DNA of 64,000 nucleotides from Bimuria novae-zelandiae CBS 107.79 (lineage: Eukaryota; Ascomycota; Dothideomycetes; Pleosporales; Didymosphaeriaceae): NCBI GenBank assembly GCA_010015655.1, contig ML976708.1:349213-413212 (forward strand), written 5' to 3'. The notes below the pieces were generated by a model that was not told the origin of the DNA, made no database searches, and saw nothing but the letters and a program-made list of their open reading frames with translations. The position numbers were made by a program, and so were the translations under genes. Positions 56,300-64,000 of the stretch are shown here, piece after piece (positions within the stretch are counted from its first letter, which is position 1; the number at the start of each line of letters is the position of its first letter).

Positions 56300-59200
56300 T
56301 AGCTGCTGCAGCTAAAAGCGCGATGTAAACTAATAGATATATAGCCTATTATTAACCTAGATAGAGCCAAACTCCCACGTAAAAGGCCGACACCGCCGTC
56401 GCCGCCAGAAATAGCGAGTTACCAACTAATTATCCGCGTAAACGACGACGATTAACAGAATCCTTTAACACGCCTATTAGAGCTATTAAATTTAGAACTT
56501 AAGGCATATAAGGAGGACATTAAGTTCTATAAGATATAGCTTAAAGACTATAAGATAAAGGACAAGGAATACCGCGAGGAGAGATTAAGTCTTAAGAAAG
56601 TAGTTATTTATATCTAATCTACTATGTTGCCATACCTGCAACGCAACTGCTGCAAGCCTAGAAAGTAAATCTAGTAATAGATTACGTCTCTAACATAGAC
56701 CGTAGGCGTTAATAAAGAAGACAAGCGGGATAGAGCAAGAGCACGATACCTATAGGCCCTTAAGCTAATAAGATAACCCTTAAACTAGGATACCTGGCTA
56801 ACTAAGTATAATCAGGCAGCTATAGAAGCAGAGACGAATAATATCGCTAAAGTATAATTAATCTATAATACTATAAAGGACTTTCTAACTGCGATTATAA
56901 AGGCTACTCCCACTTAGGGTGTGTCCTTTTAAGAAACTGGACGCCGAGACGCAGATATAATAAGGAAGGAGATAATAAAACGCTTCTAAGAACATATAGT
57001 AATACTCCACCCGATTAAGGGCAAATAGCATAGGGGCGCCTTTGCTACTAGTAAGCTATCTCTCGCTACTGGTGGTGCATCCACCCCAGGCACTAACAGG
57101 GACGCCTCTTACGCTGCCGAAGACGCGCCATTTTCCACGAATAACTAACGTGGATAAGGGAGACCTCGACAAAAACGATTCTTTAGTTAAAGTACTATAT
57201 TCAAGCAGTCTTTAATAGAGGATATAATAATAGTTAAAGGCAAAAAATGCCCTACTTATAAACAAAGGCATAGTATAAAAGACTGCTTTTACGCATATCT
57301 AGATCATGCACTAGAGTGGTTTAGGCCACGACTTGGCTTTGTAGATATGGTATAATACAGAATCTAAAATAATTCACATCTACAAGATGAGATGAGGAAG
57401 GTGAAAAGACTAAAGTCTTAAACACCTAGAATTAAATTATTATATACTCCTACTCTAACTCGAATTACTAAGGCTAATAATAAGTGACTAGACGGACGCA
57501 AGATTACTAAAATCCTAGCGAGCTTCTAAGCTATATCCTTCTATAATAAATTAAACACGTACCTATTGCGATGCTTAGCTATACTTGATTTAGGCATAAC
57601 CTGCTATATCTTTAACAATATCGATCGCTTTGTCTCATACCGGCCACCGGCGTCAGGAGACTTTATATAGGCAGGGAATACACAAATATAGATCTAAGGA
57701 TACAGGACTATCTATCTTAACGTATAGAGTGTAAGTAGTAATTAAATAATATGGCTAGATAATATTGCCTATTGCCCTAATTTGCTCTATAATCTTGTAT
57801 TGTTTTAATTACTCTAGAGGCAAGGCCTTTGGTAGGACATAAGGGCAGACCTAATAACTCTAAAAAGAAGAAATAATACTATGCTAGCAGAACTTTAAGA
57901 GTTACACGAATAGTAGGTGCTAGAATATAGAATAAGGCTAGCAGGTAGTATTCCTACTAATGCTACGCACGCCACTTACAAGACTAATACACGCACTAAA
58001 TAAAGACTGTAGAAGGTAAACGCGTGGACCTGGCACTAATAATTAGGCTATCTAGGCCCTTAGGCCCTCGAACACCTCGTGTAGTAATTTAAGGGAGTAA
58101 GGATTAAAGGCCTCCTTATAGTTAAATGTAACGCCTGCGGTAAAGTAAAACTAAAATAGTAAATACGCTGGCAAGCCAGGGAGCGAACTAAAGGCCCTGG
58201 CGAGCGAGTCGCAATAGACTTTCACGACTATAAAGTAGATAGCTTAACAAGAGAGAAGAGCTAAATACTAATTACTAACTAATTCTCTAGCTTTGTATAG
58301 GACTACTACTTTAAGGATAACCGCCTAGCACGCTTAATTATTAAATTACTTAGCACCTTTATATAGTTTATAAAAGTACAATATAATATTATAGTAAAAG
58401 TAATTAAATCTAATAACGAGATCTTCTCTATTAAGGTAGACGTTAAGAAGTAGTGCTTAGCGTAAGGTATTAAGATTAAGCCTTTAGCACTAGATACTTA
58501 AGCACAAAATAGAGGAGCTAAACGCTTAAGGGGTGTAATTAAGGAGAAAGCGCGCGCGATGCGACTTAACTCTAACCTACCCTGGCAAATGTGGCCTAAG
58601 ATTACCCGAGCCGTAGTCTACCTATACAATCGAACGCTAAACTACGCCAATCGATAGCGATCTCTATATAAAGTGTTCTTTATAATAATAGCCTTTTAGA
58701 ACGGCATTGTCACCTAACTAAAGAAGCCTAATTAAGCTTACTTAAAAGCCTATGGCTGCAAGACCTTTGCTATAACTAATAACACTAAACGTGGCAAGAG
58801 CAAGCTCTAGCGACTGGATCCTAAAGCATAGATAGGTTATTTAGTTGGCTACAAATTAACTAACATCTAGAGAATATAGATTCCCTCTCTAGCAAAGACA
58901 ATCAGTACTCGCGATATAATTTTCGACAAGGATACTGTGTTCTTAGGCAAAACCGAAGACCTAGTAGACAACCTTATGCATAATACATTAGAAGAAATAG
59001 TAGCCTAGGTGTAATTAGTAGAGCTACCTTCTTTACCTTAATAAGAGCAAGCTATCGAGTCCTTCTTTAAGGATAAGATAATTAGTAAAGCGCTAGAGGA
59101 AGAGGTTAAAAGCGCTCCTAAGTATAATTAAGGTAAGAGAGCTAGGTACGAATATCCAACGCCTCTATTAACACCGCTACTAGTAACACTCCTTGCACAA

Positions 59201-61040
59201 CTAATAGCAGGAGGCGATTAAGCTAGACTACCCTAAGAGTTATAAATAAGGTAGTTGTAAACAAGCGCATAGGCCGCAGCCTTTATAGCAAGTACTAAAG
59301 CTAGTAGCAACGGCAAATATAAAGGTAAGGTTCTTAATAAGGCGTAGCTTAATAAATAATTATATTAGGTAAGAAGCTACATCGAAGCGTGCTTCTAGAG
59401 CCACCCACATACCAAAGCAAGCTCGAAGATCACCCTCTTTATAATATATAGAAGGAAGCAGAACGTTCCTATCTATAAAGCTATAAGGAAATAAAGTCTT
59501 AGAGCGAGGTCGCAGCAGCTCTAGTAAAGGTAGTAGGCTATTAAATCCTTAACTACATGTAGGTATACACCTACAAGTTTAATAAACACTATTAACTACA
59601 GAAGTGCAAGGCAAGGCTAGTAGTATAGGGCAATTAATAGCGGCACCTAACCTCGTAAGAAACCTACGCTATAATACTTATAAGACGATCCTTTCGCATG
59701 CTTATAGTAATTATAGCTTGGTTCGACCTAGAGCTTATCTAATATAACGTTACGAACGCGTTTGTTCACGCAAAGCTGGACAGAGAAATCTACATAAGAA
59801 TGCCCCGTAGATACTCGCGAGCAGGCACAGTCCTTAAACTATATAAAGCACTATATAGACTGCGCATATCTCCACTGCTCTGGTAAAGAGAGTTTATATT
59901 AACGCTCCGTGATATTAGCTTTAAAATAGTGCCCTACAAGCCATGCTGCCTTATTAAGGACGGCATTATTATCTTGTTTTATATAAATAATCTTATTATT
60001 GCCTATTAGAAGAATCACGAGTCTGCAGCAAAAGTAGCTATTAAAGAGATAAGAACTAAATTTACCCTTACTAGCGGGAAAGACCTGTAATAGTTTCTAG
60101 GAATTAAAATTATCAGGGACCGCTTAAATAGAAAGATCTGGCTTTCATAAGCGTTATACATTAACAAAATATCGCGCCTCATCGATCACCATAAGATTCG
60201 CCACAATACCCCGATAGGTTTAATCAAATTACTCCTAAGAACAGGACTAGCTAGTAAGGGTGAGATTAATCGATACTAGCGTAAAGTCGGATTAATTCTC
60301 TATGCTATAGTTATAACTTAACTAGATATCGCCTTTGCAAGCTCTAGATTATTACGATTTTTATCTAACCTAAGCGAAGAGTATTAAGTGGCTGCTAACC
60401 AAGTTCTCCTCTATCTTGCTAATACCAAATTACTAGGTCTTCAGCTTAGGGGTGCAGATACTCTAGAAGTAGTAAGCGACGCATCCTTTGCAGATAATAC
60501 ACTCGATTGTAAGAGTTTATAAGGATACATTATTAAGCTATTTAGCGGCCTGATTGCCGAGAAAGCAAGCAAGCAAGATACAGTTACTATATTAACAATA
60601 GAGGCCAAACTTCTAGCGCTTTTACAAGTGGCTAAGGAGGCTATCTTCACTTCACGATTACTCTAGAAGCTCTAGATCGCTATGAGCAATTACCTAATTA
60701 TAATTAACTACGACAATTAATAAACTATTTGCCTAGTTACTAAAGAGATCGCAAAGCTGCAGACCAAGCTCCGCCATATAAATATTTACAATTACTAGCT
60801 AAGACAAGAAGTCACACTTAGGAAAATTAAGGTAGACTATTAACGCTCAGAGAACATAGTTGTAGATAGACTTATAAAGGCCCTGCTAGTGAACAAATAG
60901 AGCAAGTTTCTAAATAAGCTAGGACTTAAAGATATATTAGATAAGATTACTAATCAAGAGGTTGCCCTGCAGGATCTACAGTAGAGGATAGAGGCCTTTA
61001 AGTTAGAATAATAGACAGATAAATAATGCGAAGGTCCAGC
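56300..61040 (+). pseudogene. gag-pol remnant of the Copia element
   Basis: Plus-strand order: gag with a damaged zinc knuckle (KCPTYKQRHSIKDC, about 57245-57290); the GAG-pre-integrase block (LGYLGP.ALEHLV) with CNACGKVKLK (about 58050-58150); integrase core (about 58180-58700); reverse transcriptase with TNAFVHAKLDREIYIRMPR and LYKALYRLRISPLLW (about 59745-59880); and RNase H (SDASFADNTLDCKSL, then TIEAKLLALLQVAKEAI, about 60475-60640). The integrase-before-RT order confirms Copia. Many stops; inactive. Confidence 0.9.
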
Positions 61041-61068
61041 TTGAGGATAAGCCTAAGCTAAGGGGGTG

Positions 61069-61293
61069 TGTCCGATTATATGGCCTCTATCTGTTGTGGA
61101 TATGAGGCTGGAGCACTCTCTCTTTTATACTATTCTAAATAGGGCTAGTGCTACAGCGGCACTTATTTAGAGCCTCGCACACATTTGCATTCCAGACACA
61201 GACAGAATACGAACATTATTAATTAATTATCACATCTATTAAATTCTCATCATTGCATTATCTTAAAGTGACAGAATACTATTAAATCTGACA
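61069..61293 (+). repeat. 3' LTR of the Copia element
   Basis: Matches 55970-56194; followed by the target duplication CCTTC. Confidence 0.93.
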
Positions 61294-64000
61294 CCTTCGC
61301 GTAGGTTAAGATTATAATATAGTTACTACTATTATCTTCTTCTACGAGATCTAAACGCCTGCTAAGCGCGTCTACTACAGCGTTTAAGTTGCCAGGTAAA
61401 TGGGTAATGCGGAAGCCAAATTCCGCCATCTATTCCAACTATCTAGCCTATCGTTAATTAAGCTTCTTTATAGTTATAAAGCGCGTAAGGTTAAGGTAAT
61501 CTAAAAAGACCTCTGTCTAGTGCTTTACTCCTTTAAGCTACGCTTCTTATTACTTAAAACAGTTAATAATTACGAGCAAATCCTTGTCATAAATTTTATA
61601 ATTTAGTTCTACTCCTAAGAGCTTACGTGCGTAATAGAAGACGGGTCTCTATTTACCATCGTTACACTCTTGTAATAATACGGCCCCTAGCGCATAGTCT
61701 AATACATTCGTGTAGATGCGATATCGCCGCTCTGGGTCGTACATCTATAGTAGGGGTGCTATTAGGAATAGGCGTTTAAGCTACTCGAAAGTCACTATTT
61801 CTGCCTTTTACAGAGGTCGCCATTTCCCTATCTTTATAAGTTCTGTTAACAGAGCGGTCGTCTTTAAATAGTTCCTAATAAATTTGCGATATAAGTTGGT
61901 AAAGCCTAAGAAAGACTAGATGTCTTTTACTAATTATAGTAGTAGTTATTCTTTTATTATCGCGATTTTCTTTAGGTCCATCTTAACACCTTCTCGGGAT
62001 ATCACAAATCCCAAATATTCTGTCTTAGTAATATGGAACTCGCACTTCTTAGGGTGTAGGAGTAATTAATACTCCTATAACTTCTATAGTACTTTACGTA
62101 CATGTCCTTTATGCTCTTCCAAGGTTCCGTATAAGTATATTAAGATATCGTCGAGGTACGCCGTGCAGAATACGTTTAAGTATTTATATAATACTTAATT
62201 TATTAACTCCTGGAAGGTTGCTAGTGCGTTGGTTAGCCCTATAGGTATAACTGTGTACTTAAAAAGGCTATATCGTGTGCAGAACGCCGTTTTCCACTTG
62301 TATCCTTTCGCAATTTAAATCCTGTGGAATCTATCTTAGACGTTAAATTTCGTGAAGTATTTAGCTCCTTAGAGTCTATCCATGAGCTCCGTTATTAGTA
62401 GTAATAGGTAGTGATTCTTAATCGTCACGGCGTTTAGCTATTTATAATCTACATAAAGTCGTAGCCTGCCGTCTTTTTTACGAACAAAGAGTATAGGGAA
62501 GGCTACAGGACTCTAACTAGGCTACTATTTCCTTAAGCGTAGATTTTTCTATATTAGCTCTTTTAACTCTTTTTCTTATTTATAGGTGAGGGGCCTTAGG
62601 CGTTCTAGCCGTAGCTTAGCTTCCTCTACTAGTGGTATCTCGTGATCCCACTCCTTGTGTTTAGGTAAGACAGTCTCGTCGTGTTCCTCGAATAGGTCTA
62701 CGAATTCCTTATATTCTTCTAGCAGACTAAGGTTATCTAGGACTATTTTAGTCTCCTAGACCTATATATAGTGCACCCGCCCTAGGTGTTACTTTAAGAT
62801 CCTGTCTATCTTATATACTAATATTTCTTATATCCTAGATAGTCGACTCCTTTTTTTCGCTTAAGGTTAGGGAGTTTCCCTCCTACTAGGGCTTGCCTAA
62901 GCCTTCGCTAGTAGGTCCTAGGGAAGGATCGTTCGTTTAATCTAGTCTATTCGTGGATTATATTATTCTAGCTATTTATATCTAACGATGGCTTCGATGT
63001 CTCCTATCTCCGCGATAGTAAAGACGTGTTGGCTCTCTTGGCCTTTTATGTTAACTTATACCAGCGCCGTCTCGAGGCATAGCTAACCATTACTATATTC
63101 TTATAATTAGGTCCCGTCCGCGAGTCCTATTTACAGTAGTATTTTCTTATTACGATATAGCATATCGTACTTCTTAACTACTTGCGGGGCGATTAGACAC
63201 GCGTTTGCCCTTGGGTCGATTAGTGCTATAATACGATGTCTATACACTATAATATCTTTAATTAAGCGCTTCTTAACTCGGCGAGTGTCTACTTAATAAG
63301 CTATAATAATCGCACTATTACTAGTATAGCTTGTTGCCTAGTAACAATTTAGTTTTTTAAATTATCGGACCCTTCGTCTAAAGTTTTAGGCCAACCGGCG
63401 TTAGCTTCCTTAATCTAGTCCTAGACCTTAGATAGCTTAGAGACTTCCTTAATTTAGTGCTACTTATATCGCTATTAATACAGGGCGTAAGTCTCTCTAA
63501 TCCTATTAGATTTATATACTCCTTAATTCCCATGTTGCAGGCAATTTAGAGTAAGGCATTCGTTCTGGGCTAATGTATTATGCCCTGGATAGTTATCTAA
63601 GGAGGCTACCTCTTCCTGCAGGCTTAGGTGTGCGAAGCACTATAGGTTACATTATTCTTACCTAATTAATAAGTAGTCTACGTCTCTTCCTGGCTACGTA
63701 TTCTTTATTATCGTGCTAGTGTCGCGGGGGTCTAAGCCCTAAGAGAACTAGCCTATTTCGAACTTCTACTACCTGTGTAGCTTATAGGTAATGTCGAAAC
63801 ATTAATGCTAACTATTCTATTTATAGTACTTGGCCTAATAGGCTAAAAAGTGCTTATAGTAATTATTAGGCACGCTGCACTGGCTCTGCTTTAGTCTATA
63901 GTATTCTGAACCTCTTAAAAAATAGGAGGCCCTAACTCTAGCCTTAGAGTGTTATCGGCATCCTTTACGCGTGCATTACCACTATTTGGCGTATTTATAT

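Larger units (their letters stand above)
55970..61293 (+). mobile_element. Copia-type LTR retrotransposon, complete but RIPped
   Basis: LTRs of 225 bp at 55970-56194 and 61069-61293 (TGTCCGATTATATGGCC..AAATCTRACA), with target duplications CCTTC at 55965-55969 and 61294-61298. Length 5324 bp. The intact target is present in Gypsy element 2 (GAAGG at 49496-49500 on the opposite orientation). A purine tract (AAGGGGG) precedes the right LTR. Confidence 0.95.
53349..64000 (-). mobile_element. Gypsy chromovirus 3, same family as element 2, truncated by the window end
   Basis: Its 3' LTR is at 53349-53800 (452 bp, inverse of the element 2 LTR). The internal sequence runs in inverse order from 53801 to 64000, interrupted by a Copia element (55970-61293). 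The last bases of the window match element 2 at about 45000, so about 1.8 kb including the 5' LTR should lie beyond the window. The left target duplication should be CTTTA (53344-53348). Confidence 0.92.
54450..64000 (-). pseudogene. pol-chromodomain remnant of Gypsy element 3
   Basis: Minus-strand copy of the element 2 pol. The chromodomain lies near 54640-54540, integrase about 55900-55000, RNase H about 61750-61330, reverse transcriptase with its YLDDILIY-equivalent near 62165-62140, and protease near 63210. The Copia element interrupts it in the linker between RNase H and integrase. Stops are frequent. Confidence 0.85.

Noticed and set aside
60441..60650. Minus-strand open frame of 69 codons
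   Set aside because: Antisense to the Copia RNase H domain.
1..64000. CRISPR arrays, bacterial operons, rRNA genes
   Set aside because: None seen; introns, RIP and retrotransposons show fungal nuclear DNA, and the repeats present are not regularly spaced.

Overview
The window is nuclear DNA of a filamentous ascomycete (Pezizomycotina, plausibly a Dothideomycete; the class is inference). Genes are split by short GT..AG introns of 44 to 57 bp, with one longer intron each in the P450 and in one family relic. They include a velvet regulator of VosA type and a fungal Hsp70-like ATPase. The window has two compartments. Positions 1 to about 22.2 kb are gene-bearing, of balanced base composition. 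From about 22.3 kb to the end the DNA is AT-rich, crowded with TpA and with stop codons in every transposon frame. Paired LTRs differ mainly by CA/TA and TG/TA changes, the signature of repeat-induced point mutation (RIP).

Gene compartment, left to right: a four-exon cytochrome P450 (277-2179, +); a gene-poor 4.4 kb with small direct repeats; a VosA-like velvet regulator (6573-7607, +); a five-exon Hsp70-like ATPase (8637-10632, -) opposite a coiled-coil protein of unknown function (11293-13041, +); two damaged relatives of that protein (13521-15663, -); an ING-type PHD-finger protein (16350-18482, +); a four-exon cytoplasmic 5'-nucleotidase-like metallophosphoesterase (19122-21187, +); and a frameshifted F-box relic (about 21245-22210, -) on the compartment border. 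These look like independent housekeeping, regulatory and lineage-specific genes. I see no biosynthetic cluster around the P450.

Repeat compartment: a tandem repeat and a tRNA-like sequence (22.9-23.15 kb); a foldback element (23.2-24.1 kb); a pogo/Fot1-like DNA transposon (24604-33642) split by a complete Gypsy chromovirus (25432-32618, minus orientation, TSD GCTAG); a Gypsy integrase relic (36.0-36.7 kb); a second Fot1-like relic (38.5-40.06 kb); an LTR-like direct-repeat unit with a 21-G run (41.5-42.0 kb); a 344-bp MITE (42871-43214); a second Gypsy chromovirus (43238-52115, plus, TSD GTAAG) carrying a third pogo-like element (45234-47022, TSD TA); and a third Gypsy of the same family (53349 to beyond 64000, minus) carrying a complete Copia element (55970-61293, TSD CCTTC). 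The two related Gypsy copies serve as each other's empty sites, which proves both nested insertions.

The most unusual items are: (1) a small island of un-RIPped, GC-rich sequence at about 52.35-52.65 kb between two Gypsy elements, encoding a signal peptide and a Kex2/dipeptidyl-aminopeptidase-type KREAEAE site, broken by two CAR-to-TAR-type stops; (2) antisense reading frames between pol and the 3' LTR in both Gypsy families; (3) a three-copy lineage-specific gene family in which two of three copies are damaged.
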